A DNA stretch of 64,000 bases from Malus domestica (GCF_042453785.1 NC_091665.1:26007501-26071500); one strand, 5' to 3'. Shown: positions 46,229-58,558, counted from the stretch's first letter. Translations and numbers: made by a program. The notes: a model not told the origin generated them from the letters alone.

Positions 46229-47316
46229 GACACACATGGTAGATATGTAGCTTCTCTAGGAAATATGGACACCCGAGGCCCAAAGAAAAAATTTAATACA
46301 AACAGTCCTTTCCGATAATAAGAATAAAGAACTTTACTATTTCCTATTTAATAAAAGTGAACAGTACCGGGAGTGTTTTGTTAAAACTCCTAGTAAAAGG
46401 AAAACTAACGAAAAGTCTAAAAAAACTTCTCTTTTAACGAAAAGCCCTTTTTAAAGGTATAGTGAATAGTGTCAGTTAAGGGTAAAAATGTGATTTTTCA
46501 TTAAAAGTGAACAGTAACTGAAGTGTTTTGTTAAAACTTCCATTAATAAACGTTTAAAAATTTTGACATCGAATCATATTCGATAACTGGAGGGCCGGCC
46601 CTTTAACTATTCTAGCACAGCACCTACCTGTCTAGGGCCAGCCCTAAGTTATTCCAACTACATGTTTCAGATTTTACATCGTTTCGCTGTATAACATATT
46701 GCACATCCTATCTTAATCGTAGGTACATCAAGACATGTGTCTGATCATTTTCCACAAACTGACTTCGGAAAATGTTGCGATATTGTGTTTATTAAAAAAA
46801 AGAGACTTAGCTTTAATGTTTTAGTTTTGAGGAAGGCGTTGGCTTCCTAATTTTGAGGAGAAAATATTTGCTTCATCAGATAAGATATTGTTTCAAGTGG
46901 GAGACTTATTCTTCCTCAACTATTTTGATTTGTTCCTGATTTGGTGGCCGGATTCTTGGCCACTTATCCCTCAACTTTCCAACGTTAAAACTCCTAGTTT
47001 TTGGCTATATATATTTGGGTTTTACGTTAGTGTTATACACAGAAAAAACTAAGAAACATTTGCTGTGAATATTTGAGTTTTCTAAGTAACAAAGAGGGTG
47101 ATTGTTTTCGGATCTTCCAGGGTCTAGACAGAGGGAATCCTGGGCTGTTTTATCCTGGGGACGGCAAGGCATTGAATATGCATGCACTTGGGCAGGGCCG
47201 CGAAACGTCTTAAAGAAAGCAATATTGTCGGCGACTCAACCCAAGACACTTGCATACCTTTGGTTCACTGGTAATATTGTTCCTTATATAGATTACTACT
47301 CCAAGAGAAAATATCT
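46229..47316. other. Intergenic with a short repeat pair
   Basis: GTGAACAGTA.C.G.AGTGTTTTGTTAAAACT occurs at about 46360 and again at about 46508, probably arms of a small MITE. From 46850 to 47060 there is promoter-like sequence with TATATATATTT near 47006, but no matching gene follows on plus. Confidence 0.4.
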
Positions 47317-48250
47317 CAGTTTTTCTTCTCCGAGAACTTAATGTGAGTGCCATCCCCGAATGCCAACATAGGCCCTCCAGAAATGCGTGCGCCTTTGATG
47401 ATTGTTGTCCACCTATGAACAGAAGAAATTGATAAGATGATTTAAGCTCTGTCAAAAACCATGTAGGCACACACTAGATTTGCTACCTCTGGTGAGATAG
47501 TGAGATTAAAATTAGAGGGGAGTGCTGAAATATACCTATATTTGGTAAGCAAAACATGGAGAAAGGTGGACAAGTACGCTCTGCTGAACTCAGCCCCTGC
47601 ACATTGCCTTAATCCGCCACCAAACGGCATGAAGTTCTTAGATATAACAAGGGAGTCAAGGTCCTAATTCCATACAAAACATAAATATGCATAAACAAAG
47701 TTAGCTGTCAGATAGCTTTGTGATCGTGATCAGATTCTTCCAAAAATGGAAGTTATTTGAAAAAAAAGGCACTGGTATACTCAAGTTTGAAAGACAGATG
47801 CGTACCTTCCAACGCCATGGATTGAACTCCAAGTGATCCTTGAATGTGTTGGAAGTTAAATGAAGAGCATGGGTAACAAGCAAAATCGTCCAGCCAGCTG
47901 GTATTGTGTTTCCTTCAAAGCATTACAAGTATTTTTATGTATGAATTAACAAAGGGCCTAACCAATTTGAAATTGAGGACTTACCCTTTACTGGGATATC
48001 TTTCACTGCTTTACGAAACAAGCCTGGCATAGCGTTATTCAGCCTAAGAGTTTCATTGATAACCTGTATTTTTCCAAAGTCCAGCAAGTTATAACACTCA
48101 TATATATACTACTGTTCAAGGTAGAACAAAACATGTTGAGCTCAAAGAACTAACTTGAAGGGTAAAATTCATCGATTTATATCGTCCCATGCAAGTGCAG
48201 AATTTTGGTCTTCTCTATTTTTTAGAAGCACCTCATGCTCAGCCTGATGA
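47317..48250 (-). pseudogene. Cytochrome P450 C-terminal exons (clan 85-like), truncated
   Basis: Five consecutive exons on the minus strand. 48245-48155 has an E-R-R-region lead-in (AEHEVLLKNRE) with one base missing before KSMNF. 48063-47985 is VINETLRLNNAMPGLFRKAV, with the ExxR motif. 47917-47806 is TIPAGWTILLVTHALHL up to NPWRW. 47663-47536 is FGGGLRQCAGAEFSRAYLST, the haem-binding loop with its cysteine. 47412-47317 is FGDGTHIKF, stop. Splice sites mostly fit. The sequence type is near CYP87/CYP708. The N-terminal two thirds are gone, cut off near caulimovirid-like sequence. Confidence 0.8.
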
Positions 48251-48305
48251 TAACTAATTATAGTCTGACATAGAGAAGATGGGAACATTTCAATATATAA
48301 ATAGA

Positions 48306-48545
48306 ATGCCTAACTTGCCCATGGGGACTTGGATGGTCTGATCAACCCTAATTGCAACAGGGAGTTGATCTCTTCCTTCCATAGTTCTTCGTCATTAGGC
48401 ATTTCTGGATGTGATGCAGTCTGGTGAGGCATTTTCCATCCTTGCTTGTATGGCAGCTTTGCGAAATGATGTTCTCATTCCTGTAACTTATTTGGAACAT
48501 AAGCACAACATTCAAGCGGAAGTTTTCTTTCTTCTTCATCAGAGT
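48306..48545 (-). pseudogene. Endogenous caulimovirid-like reverse transcriptase fragment
   Basis: A short minus-strand stretch around 48420-48310 matches the start of a pararetroviral (Caulimoviridae-type) reverse transcriptase domain, including a PSKSPWAS motif followed directly by a stop. The upstream part is in another frame. It is a non-functional relic in the plant genome. Confidence 0.6.
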
Positions 48546-48554
48546 CATTAAATT

Positions 48555-48850
48555 GTTCATCAGATGATTGATGAAGAAGCAGTCTTACCCATCCAGGCAA
48601 CTTACAATCTGGGAGATTCATTCAGGCCACGCATTTGCCTGATAATAACTCCACCAAATGAAGGCCCTGTTGTAATCACTGCGTTAGTAGATACTGGTGC
48701 CTCCATATCTACTACACACAGCATATGCCTTCTTAGAAGCTGTTGGATTCCCACACAAGCCTCATTCATGTCAGCATCAGGAACTTTTCAATCACAAGCT
48801 TATAAAGCCTCTTCTATGTTCGCTCATAGACTCCCTTACCCATAGACATT
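48555..48850 (+). pseudogene. Endogenous caulimovirid-like aspartic protease fragment
   Basis: A plus-strand stretch with ALVDTGASIS at about 48690-48720 fits the aspartic protease of plant pararetroviruses or a related retroelement. It points the opposite way to the RT fragment next to it, so the locus is rearranged. The frame is lost soon after the active site. A gypsy origin cannot be excluded. Confidence 0.5.
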
Positions 48851-48879
48851 CTTTCTACCAGTACGACCATTATACAACA

Positions 48880-49378
48880 GGATCGCTACTCTCTACGATG
48901 ACTCAAGCTAGAATAGATACCTAGACAAGGAAGGTTATACAAACAAGCTCTCTTTATTGATATCAAGTATCTTACAATGCTTGGTGAACCAAGTATGAAT
49001 GCTCAACTAAGTCTGAGGAATACAAAGCACAATCACACCTATTTATAGGCCACGGAGGAAGTCTCCCGAATCTCACTTAGGAGACACGACGTATCATCCT
49101 CTTTTGTCCCTTTTCTACAATAATGGTGGGGAATCTCCCTTTACAACTCATCACACTTTACTTTAGTCATACTTGTACTTTACAACTTTATGTCACACCA
49201 CACACTATTCTAAGATACTTCTTGTTTGGTTGTCACTTCACGTCTTGTCGATGCCATGTGTCGGTGATTGCTTGCTAGAATCTTCTAGAACAATCCCATG
49301 CATGTTTGAACTAGAACAATCTAGTTCCCTTGCACCTCACCATGGGCTGGGTTTAATGGGCTGGTGTTGATCTTTAAC
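48880..49378 (-). promoter_or_regulatory. LTR-like or pararetroviral promoter region
   Basis: On the minus strand it begins TGTTAAAGATCAACACC at 49378 and has GGCCTATAAATAGG (TATA) at about 49063-49050 and AATAAAGAG near 48958. That layout suits an LTR or a pararetrovirus leader. There is no second copy to prove an LTR. Confidence 0.45.
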
Positions 49379-49870
49379 AAGAAATGGTAACGTGTACAGT
49401 TTTGGATGCACTAGCCGGTGCAGGTTTGCCTGTGCCTTTGCCTACGAAGGTGCCTTCCATCGTTTACAATACGATTTGAGGCATTAGCCTTAACAGTAGA
49501 ATTCTGTATGATTGTAATGACACCGTCCCCAGGTTAATGATAGCTGTATTATGCTCAACCCAATCTCAGGCCACATAACAAAAGCTAGACAAATTAGAAA
49601 TTCTGGGAAGAAAAAGCGAAGCGAGGTTTCATCATATCGAAAACTTTAAACAGTGGGACTCTTACACATTCTTTATTACTGAATGGCTATTAGGATCAAT
49701 TCCGATTATTCCCGAAAATGGAAAAAAATTAATATTGCATTTCGACAGATGCAGGATAACCTACCAACGGTGTAGAAGAAACCATTACAAAACAGACCAT
49801 GTGAGAACGCTGTGTAATCAACAGTATGAAGTATAGCCCAGGTAAACGCAATTGACATGTTCCCCGTCAA
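49379..49870. other. Intergenic / 3' region of the IDH gene
   Basis: No ORF of note. The part next to 49870 should be the 3' UTR of the minus-strand IDH gene. An AATAAAG-like signal (minus strand) stands near 49677. Confidence 0.4.
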
Positions 49871-52800
49871 TCAGTCCAGTTTACCAATTACGGCATCAAC
49901 GACCTCTTGGGTAGTGCTGACTCCTCCGAGATCTTTTGTCCGGTACTTGCCTTCTAATATTACTCGCTTCACCGCTGTTTCAAGTCGATCAGCGAATGAA
50001 GGAAACTGGAGATGCCTCAACATCATTGCTGATGATAGAAGCAAAGCAACTGGATTGGCCTTCTTTTGCTCCCACAACTTTTCATTTCCGACATTTCCTG
50101 CCGAAGCACCTTGCTCAAAAACAGCGTGATCAGCACCCACATTTCCTGTAGTTACCAAAGAGATAATGAGGCACTGTTTAGAAGAAACCGACTACAAGAA
50201 CAAGATATATTATAAGTGGGGTTCAGCGCTTAAAGCTAGCAAATGATCTTTCTTCTATCAAGGGGTGAAGTTGATATATCATGATGGTGTTAATAAAAAA
50301 ACACAACTTAAACAATCGGTATAAAATTTGCAAGGCCTGGCAGCATAATTTAATCAATTAAATTAAACAAGAGTTTCTACCTCCTGGCATGACACCAGTG
50401 CCTCCAGCAATACCAGCTGCCGTATTTGCCACTAGATTTCCATAAAGATTGGGAGTGACCTGCAAGACATGAAACAACCTCTGTAAATGGGACAGGAAAA
50501 AAAGTAGCACATAGAAGTTCGAAACCAGGCAAACATCTATTTTAAATTTCAATAGACAACTCATTTTTAGCTCAATGACATAGACAGGTCTTTTGGCTAA
50601 AATCAAGAGCAAGCATGAAACATCCGAAGCTGAGTGTTGGGCCCAGATCAATACGTTTTCTAAATGCAAGATGATCTAATAATCAGAGCCTTTTGCCAGT
50701 GTGGGGTCTGGGAAGTGCCACATGAACAGTCTTACCATTTTGTGGAAAGGATACTTCCCATTTGGAACCCAGATTACAAGGGCAAATACCAAGTCCTAGA
50801 TTCAATTTACCCTCCCCACCAGCTCCCAAGGAATAGAAAAACCAAGTTCATGATCAACATATGAGACAAGAAGCAAACTCATTAGAAACACAAGAAGAAC
50901 AAGATTTTGATCCAAGTTAAAACAGCAGAACTAGGAATTCACATTAGGAAACAAGGTATGAACAGACTATTGGACTATTCGTGTTTTATTCAACTATATG
51001 AATCCAGGCTGATATTTCACTTGAGCACATCCAGATTGTTCATCTTTTCCCGGCTTTAAATAGAGCATTACTATCCTTCTATGCTTACTTCTCGACCTAC
51101 CTCATCAATTCCACATAGACATCAGACTCAAAAAACTCAGTCAATGTTTTGATGTGACTCACAGGTTTTAAACTCTCAAACTCTTTTCCATTTACTCTTT
51201 TACTTCTTCATAGGTCATCACAATAGCAAAATACCTACAAGACCTCCTAGCCCAAAGTGTAGCTCAATGCTGGCCGGTTTTTAGGCACCAATAAGGTTGA
51301 CAAGCCCAAGCTATGAAGTAATTCTCCACTTAAAATACATAATTTCTTCAAACCAAAACTAATAGTAAAAGAGAATCTCTAATTTGCATCATCAGTTGGC
51401 GTATGAGCCTTTGCAAGATTCTCAACAGACTATTCTGACATGTCACAAGCACCTAATATTTCATCTTATATCCAGCCTTTGTATTTCAGGTCAAACCCGA
51501 TCTGAAGCATATAAGAAGATAAGAATAGAACCACTTCTTGACTAAACATTAGAAATGGTTTTCACAATTCAAATCATAGATACATCTCACAAATTCACCA
51601 TTCAGATCACAGAAACTCCAAAGCTTGAAACCTTTTCATATTGGCATCATTTCAACATCCAAAGAATATTTAAAGGTGAATACCAGTAATTGCAAATTCA
51701 TCACAATCCAGTCAACTGCAGTCAACCAAGTATTTCCAATAATTCCTAGTCGCAGATTATCATTCCAAGAAACCTGAACTTTGCTTAAAATCGAATCAAC
51801 CCAAGTTCAAGATGTCTTTGCTAAAGCATAAAAGGAAAATAGAAAAGGGTGAGATGAAAATTAAATTACTTGGCAGCCGCCCCATCTAGGCAGCAAGTCT
51901 ATTCCAATGCATTTTTTAACTAACGTCTTATTAGTTATTCCAAGCTCTTAAATACAAGAGAGAAGGACAGAATTTGTTGCTAAACAAACTCCTAATCACT
52001 AGGCAAACACATCTGCTAAACAAACTCCCAATCACTAGGCAAACACATCTGCCAAACAAAATCCTAGTAACCGATGTCAGACCAAGTCCAAAATTAAACC
52101 AAATTATCCACACTTGGTCAAAGAAGAAGCAAAAAATAAAACTTTAATCATGCCACGAACACATCCACACTCCACATATAAAAACCATATTCACAAAACA
52201 GAGCTGAAACCATATTCACAAAACAGAATTCTGAGCTGAAGTCGCATTACCATCACATCAAATTGCTCGGGCTTCGAAACGAGTTGCATACAGCAATTGT
52301 CCACAATGATTTCATTGTAATTAATACTTGGGTACTTTGTAGCAACCTCTCTGCAGGACTCCAGGAACAACCCATCAGCCAGCTTCATAATGTTGGCTTT
52401 GTGCACAGCAGTCACCTTCTTCCTGTTGTTCAAATAGGAATACTCGAAAGCGTACTTCGCGATTCGCTCCGAGCAGAACTTGGTGATCACCTAACACATT
52501 CACAATCAACTCCCAATTTTCACAAAACTGCAGAGCTAAAGATTGAATTTTGGGTTTTTTGATTACCTTGAGGCTCTCAACGACGCCAGGGACAACCTCG
52601 TGCTCGAGCCCGGCGTATTCGCCCTCGGTGTTCTCTCTAATTACGACAATGTCCACGTTCTCGTGGCGGGTGGGGAGGCCGGGGAGGTTGAAGCAGTTTA
52701 CTAGCGAAGCGTACAGGTCGAGCTCTTTTCTCAGCTGCACGTTGAGCGAGCTCACGCCGCCGCCCACCGGAGTCTTCAGCCCGCCCTTCAAGCACACCTT

Positions 52801-53094
52801 GTTTTTCCGGATCGACTCGATCACCTCCGGCGGGACCCGCTTCATGTCGCCGTGGACGTCGTAGCGCTCGAAGTACACGGGGGCGTGCATCGCTTCCATG
52901 ACTTGCTCGACGGCGTTGGTGACAAGCGGGCCGATTCCGTCGCCGGGGATCAGGGTTACGGGCCGCGGGGCACCGTCGCCGGGTCGGGGCATGTAGGTGA
53001 CGGATCGGGTGTTCGGGTCGGATTTGGGAAGGAATGGTGCCGGCGTGGGGCGCTGTGTGAGGTTTTTAAAGATCGGGAGGGTCCGGCGGGCCAT
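49871..53094 (-). CDS. IDH1: NAD-dependent isocitrate dehydrogenase, regulatory subunit, mitochondrial
   Basis: Four exons on the minus strand: 53094-52567, 52490-52251, 50459-50381 and 50145-49871, all with GT/AG introns, giving 373 aa, the usual length. The N-terminus ([16 protein letters not shown]) is a basic, acid-free mitochondrial presequence. It runs into TYMPRPGDG, the nucleotide-site region [23 protein letters not shown] and the isocitrate/isopropylmalate dehydrogenase signature around [17 protein letters not shown]. It matches the plant IDH1 regulatory type, which pairs with a catalytic subunit in the matrix enzyme turning isocitrate into 2-oxoglutarate. Intron 2 is 1.8 kb and holds no recognisable insertion. 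No frame defects; conserved to the last residues ([10 protein letters not shown]). Confidence 0.95.
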
Positions 53095-53992
53095 GGCCGA
53101 GGGTTAGGGTTTTGGGTTTTTCTGGACGGAGTAGGTTGTCGGATTTGCCAAGGGTCGACTTTAGCTGCAGAGGAGTTGAAGTTGAGCGGGTGAATGACTA
53201 GGGCGGGGAATCGGAAAATATGAGGAAGTTGGAGGACCTTTTTGCAATAATGCCACGCTCTAATTCGCATTTCTGGGTGGACTAGGTCTGACTTTGTCAT
53301 ATTGTCGTAATAACTGAAGTGTGAAAGAAAGAGAGGGAAGAGAACGAAAATAAAATGAGAGAATTTAAGACCTCTCACTTTTGTGTACCATTTCAAATGC
53401 ATTTCTTCCACACTATTCTCTTCACCCTCCTATATCCTTATTCAAGCCTACAATCTTTATTGTATTTTCTATATATTTTTAATAAAAAGTAAACTAAAGG
53501 GAAATGCCCGTCATCTCATTTGTTTAATCATTTTCGTTGTTTTCATTTGATTTATTAACTTCAATTACTAGAAATAAAGAAGAGTAAGATCATTAAAAAT
53601 TCGTCTTTAGAGAAACACCAATAAAAATTAACATATCATATTACAAAGTTCAGTTTTTAGAGAAACATCAACAAAAATTAAAAGGTAAGATCAGTAAACT
53701 CATCTTCCAACCATAGAACTTACACATCAATGAAACACAAAAGTATGCGATTCTGAAAACTTCTGGTTATAACAAAATTTAAAACCGGTTTCTTCTTGAT
53801 CCCGATAGAAAGTTGATGAATCTCGTATGGAACCACCGTGCAGACCTTACAAATAAATCCACAGAGCATAGCAGTCCTTTGTAGACCAAAAACATGCAAC
53901 AACTTTATACAGATTCATCCACATGGTTTCTTAGCTTCTCACAATCATCTTCTATCAGGCGTAAATAACAACTAAACTGCAGGATTTACGTA
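53095..53992. other. IDH 5' flank and SLY1 3' flank
   Basis: About 900 bp between the IDH start codon and the SLY1 stop codon, both genes on minus. It must hold the IDH promoter and leader and the SLY1 3' UTR. AT-rich (53440-53720); no gene is seen. Confidence 0.5.
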
Positions 53993-56198
53993 TCAATGAG
54001 TTGAAGCAGGAGGAGGAGTAGGAGCACCACCCAATCCCATTTTTTGCCCCAGTACTGCGAGCTGCTCCACAAACTCCTGACCTGTGAGTATTTCTGTTGT
54101 TCCGTATATAACATGCTTGACAGGTTGCTGACGCTGCGCAAGCTCTTGTAGGCTCCCGTACTCCACATAATTACCACCTCCAATCATGAAGACGATAGCT
54201 TCTTTGAAAGGTCCTTTTAAATGGCTGCTACCTATTCCTGAGCTTGACTTCGGAGCACGAGGATCAAACACAAGATAGGAATCAATTTCTGGATTCAGCC
54301 TCCCCTCCACCAAGGCCTCCACTGTTCTTGTTAGTGCTAGCTGCCTATCATTGGATAAAAGATTTTTCACACCTGCTGTCACGGCGCTTATTGATTGCCC
54401 ATAAAGTTTCTCTGCCCAATCGACTATGTTACTTCTGCTAGCAGAATTTGCTGATGCCAGTGAGACATTCAGCGCCTTGATCTTCTTCACATACTGAAAT
54501 GCACTGGTATCAACCTCAGATTCCCTGAGGGCTGCTTCCACTGCTTCCACTTCTTGTTGATTAATGGTTTCAGAAGAAATAAGGTACATGATAGAAAACC
54601 GCAGCTTATCCATCTTACTCCCTTTCCCTCTAAGCACACCTAAAAGTTCGCTGCGATCAATGCCTCCTCTAACCATCATGTCATACTCCTTTTTAGCAAA
54701 AGAATTGAGCAGTCTCTCTTTGATCTCACTCAACAACACAGTTGCAATGTTGGTGTGCTTATCAATCACCTGCTTCCGCGCAGTCAACTCTGGCAATGAG
54801 TTCACTGCACTCATCAAATGTTTTGTGTTCCCAATCATGTCTGTCCCATCAAATTCAGCTCCATCATTCCCACCAGTTCGTCTATTGACCTCATCAACAT
54901 CCCTCTTATACTTATTCAATTGGGTCTCAATCTCTACTGCTACTTCCGGAAATTCTAGAGACCCATTTGCTACCCAAAAGGGATCTGAGCTATCTAACTC
55001 ATACGACTTCATCCCACCCTTTTCACCTTGAACATTCAACCTATTAAGCTTCAATCCAAGAATATCATGCACCAAGGGCCGGTACCTAAAATCATGCTGT
55101 ATTCCCACAGATAACTCAAAATTACGGTCAAATATACACAATATGGGGCGCTGGAAAGAGCTCGCAAAGTTTCCACCTTCAGTAAACAGATTGTTCTTCG
55201 ACAACAAGTGGTCACGAAGTCTCTGATCCAATGCTGATGCTACCATCTCAGCTGGACCACCACGAGGGCACCTGATAATTGGCACAACAGCAAGAGTAGC
55301 CAAAACGCAGAACAAGCCACCAACTATCTTTTCAATAATCTCCTCAATCTCACGGTCCCCTGCCTTGGGATCATTTAACTGAACATAAGTGTTCTTCTGT
55401 GCCAACGAGAACAAATTATCTTCCAGTGTCACAAACTCCAAATACTGATCATGCACCTTTGAAATCCGATGAATCGAATCTGAATTCAAAGTCCCAGATG
55501 CCAGATCCTCGAGCAGTGGGCGGGGAATCAAGGACGAGAAGTTCAGATGGAAGCTATCATACAGCGAGTTCGAAGTGTCAGCAATGATCCTCTGAATGTT
55601 GGAATGGCTGGGTTGGACAAAGTAGACAGCAGGCACATCATGAACGGGTTTTCGGTCCTTGTCAATCAGGAAGTACAGGGTCACACCGTGCTTACGAAGG
55701 TCCTTGACATGGATCAACGGGGAGAGTATGTTTTGGCAAAACTTATCATAGATCAAGATCTTATAGACCTCTTCATTGGCCATACCGGTTGCATTAACGG
55801 GTTGGTTCAGATTCAGCATGCGGGTAATACATTCTGGATCCAGAAACCACAGATCAAAATCAATAATTTACACAAAACCCTGAACAATTATGCAGAATTA
55901 AACAAACCCAATCGAGCAAATGAAATGAAATTTCGTCACAGCTCTTAAACCAATATCACAGATCAAACTCAACACACAAAACCCACAAAAAAATAAACAC
56001 ATTTCATCAATTATAATAGTAATACCGGTAATAATTCATCTGGATTTTCTCTATTAGCTAAATGGGTTATCGATTCAATCTAGTATTTTTCAATTTTTGC
56101 TTCCTTGGTTTGATTGAAGCAGAGAGATCTGGAGAGAGACACTAAATGAGCAAAAGAGTAATTTTACCTGTTTGCCTCTGCCGCAGATTAAGCGCCAT
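53993..56198 (-). CDS. SLY1: SLY1-like Sec1/Munc18 protein
   Basis: Two exons on the minus strand. A 31-bp first coding exon (56198-56168) encodes MALNLRQRQT. After a 334-bp intron a single large exon (55833-53993) continues ECITRMLNLNQPVN to PPPASTH, in total 623 aa, as in other plants. The short first exon is not obvious as an ORF but has clean GT/AG sites and restores the family N-terminus. The protein is the Sec1/Munc18 partner of the Sed5/syntaxin-5-type SNARE in ER-Golgi and intra-Golgi fusion (family knowledge). Domain-1 sequence ILIYDKFCQNILSPL and the RPILCIFDRNFEL and MVRGGIDRSELL stretches are intact. The tail is alanine/proline-rich. No defects. Confidence 0.95.
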
Positions 56199-56466
56199 GG
56201 CCGTGAAATCTACGTCCTCCGGCCGCAAAGACTCACAGATTCACACTCACAAGAAATTTTCTGTTCGCTTCTAATTTTATAAATTTCCAAACAGCTCTGC
56301 AAATGTGTGGGTCTCTGCGAATTAAAAAATATGTCGTTCGTCTACAACCGTTACCAGATGAAGATATATACTGTATCTAATGGGATATCGCCACGTCATG
56401 TGAAACAAAATTAAGACTATTTCGTTGGTTGACCACGGATTGCTGACCAATGGGATGTCGTTGATG

Positions 56467-56657
56467 GAATCGGATCCTCTTCAGACCTAAAGGAACTGAG
56501 CCAAGGATCAAATGATTCAGATTATTGAAATTTGATCCAACGGCTATAATTATTATAATTTTTAGATGGCCCTGTTTGTAGCCGTTGGATCAAATTTCAA
56601 TGATCCGGATCATTTGATCTTTAGGCTGAGATTTTTTGGATCCGGAGGGAATCCTGT
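56467..56657. mobile_element. Foldback MITE in the SLY1 upstream region
   Basis: GGATCAAATGATTCAG, TTTGATCCAACGGCTA and their inverted relatives TAGCCGTTGGATCAAA and GATCATTTGATCTT form a long imperfect hairpin of about 190 bp. It lies between the SLY1 start and the phosphoglycerate-mutase-like pseudogene. Ends (GGAATCGGATCC / GGATCCGGAGGGAATCC) are approximate. Confidence 0.65.
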
Positions 56658-57002
56658 TCGGTTGTTGATGCCCACCAATAAAACAACATACACGTAAGTG
56701 GAGCGTTCCGAATGAGAAGAGATTCTTTAGTGTGATTGGAATGCGGGATGGTACACCACGTGTCATTATACAATTGGTATGATATATGTGTTAAAAAGTT
56801 AAGAAATTAAAAAATAAAATTTCTCATTATTTATATAAAAACACGTGGTGTAACACTCGTGTTACGATCACAATGAAAAATTTCTCCCAAATGAGAGAGG
56901 CATCATTGTTTCTTCCATGGTTGTTTTTTCTCTTTCCCCCCTCAATTTTCCTTAACTACTTGTTGGGCCCTGCAGTTTTTGAATATTTAGAATTTGACGC
57001 AG

Positions 57003-58558
57003 GAAAATGGTACCCGCCCAGAGTATCAATTGGCGCCAGAAGGTGTAAGTCAGGCACAATCAGCTGGACAGTCATTCCACAATGTATTATTTTGTGCTTT
57101 AAGATTTCAAAAAGTATGAATCTTTATGTCTGCAAAATTCATGGAAGTTAGGAAATGTGAATTAGAGACTGCAAATTGGTAGGGTGGAAGATTTAACCGA
57201 AAACCGGAATGTCGATGGAAACAAAGAAATGGGAGTTTGAGTAGTTTGTAAATGTGCAGCTGCTTGAGGAAAACAGCATACCACATGATATTGTTCGGAT
57301 TTGCTACTCCTCGTTTTCGAGAACAACTCACACTGCTCAAGTTGTTGCATCTGTCTTGAACATTCCATTTGAGGGTGCACAATGCAAGGTAAGATAGTCC
57401 TCGGAAAACCGCCAAAAGGAACGCTAGCTTGGTTGGTTTCTGCTCGACATAAGCGCGGGTGATCGGTTATGTAACGAATGTAACTACACTACAGTGGTCA
57501 AGACTACTTTAGATTTTTAACCAGTGATTTTTTTCCGTTTGTTGGTTTTCTGGACAGGTGATGGAAAATCTTTGTCAACGCTTCTTTGGTCCTTCGTATG
57601 ACTCATGTCACACGATAAAGTAAGTCAATTGGTGTTGGTGTAGTTTTTTCACTGATTAAAGTGGCAGATTGAAGGCTTTGTCTATATTGTTGGGTTTATA
57701 GGAGGTGCAAACTTATTATGATCATCTGTCGTAATTCTGTTCTCCCTTTTGCTGATAGTATCACGACATATGGGCTCTTGATGAGAAAGATCCACTAATG
57801 AGGCCGGCAGAGGGAGGAGAAAGCATCGATGATGTTGCGTGCAGACTTGCGGAAGCAATGGAAACTATGGAGTCACAATTTCAAGGGTGTGTGTATAAAT
57901 ACGCGTTTTCTATTCCTGCATTGTAGTCATGTTTGCAATACATCTATCTTAATTATAGAAACATCTTATTCTTATGCTCTACATTGCAGATCATCAGGCG
58001 CATTGGCATTGCAGAGACATGAAATAAAATGTCTAGTTGTGGCTGCAGAACTCAAAAAACCTATTTCCGAATAATTTCTACTTAAAGAAAAAAGAAACAT
58101 CCGTCGACCTTAAGAATTCAAAAATAAGGATGAAACACTTGTAGCTGTAATTACTCAGTTTGTTTGCGGTTCTTGAGAGATTATTCAATTCAGTTTCTCA
58201 GTTAAGAGGTTTTTTCTGTTAGTTGTACAAGACCATCGGTTTATCCAGCTGTGTCACGGCTTTCCTCTTTTAACTGCCATAAGGTTAAATTAAATCATAC
58301 CTTTTCTTGCTTGCGTGCTATCTAAGTGTGACTATGTCTGTTATATGTGTTTGTTCAATCTACAGGTGCACGATCTTAGTTGTTAGTCACGGCGATACCC
58401 TACAAATCTTGCTGACGATACTCAATGCTGCCAAGCTAAACGCAGGATCCAGTCACACTGATCTGTCATCAAGAATTCAAGCAGTTTGAACCCCTCCCAT
58501 CTTATCACAGCACCGGAAATTTTCCCTGCTTACTGCAGAGCTCCGGGCAGTGATATAA
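57003..58558 (+). pseudogene. Phosphoglycerate mutase-like (histidine phosphatase) pseudogene
   Basis: Plus-strand exons: 57003-about 57088 (ENGTRPEYQLAPEGVSQAQS), 57260-57388 (DIVRICYSSFSRTTHTAQVV), 57558-57619 (VMENLCQRFFGPSY), 57759-57886 (YHDIWALDEKDPLMRPAEGG) and 58366-58489 (CTILVVSHGDTLQILLTILN). The N-terminal exon with the catalytic RHG motif is absent. The donor after 57619 appears to have lost one G, which shifts the frame. A TGA at 58487 replaces a sense codon; the family sequence then continues to a TAA at 58556. The second catalytic histidine (SHGD) is kept. It cannot make an active phosphatase. Confidence 0.8.

Noticed and set aside
52852..53193. Plus-strand ORF opposite IDH exon 1
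   Set aside because: Shadow of the GC-rich first exon; the minus-strand reading is a clear IDH.
54564..55031. 155-codon plus-strand ORF opposite SLY1
   Set aside because: Antisense shadow of a conserved coding exon.
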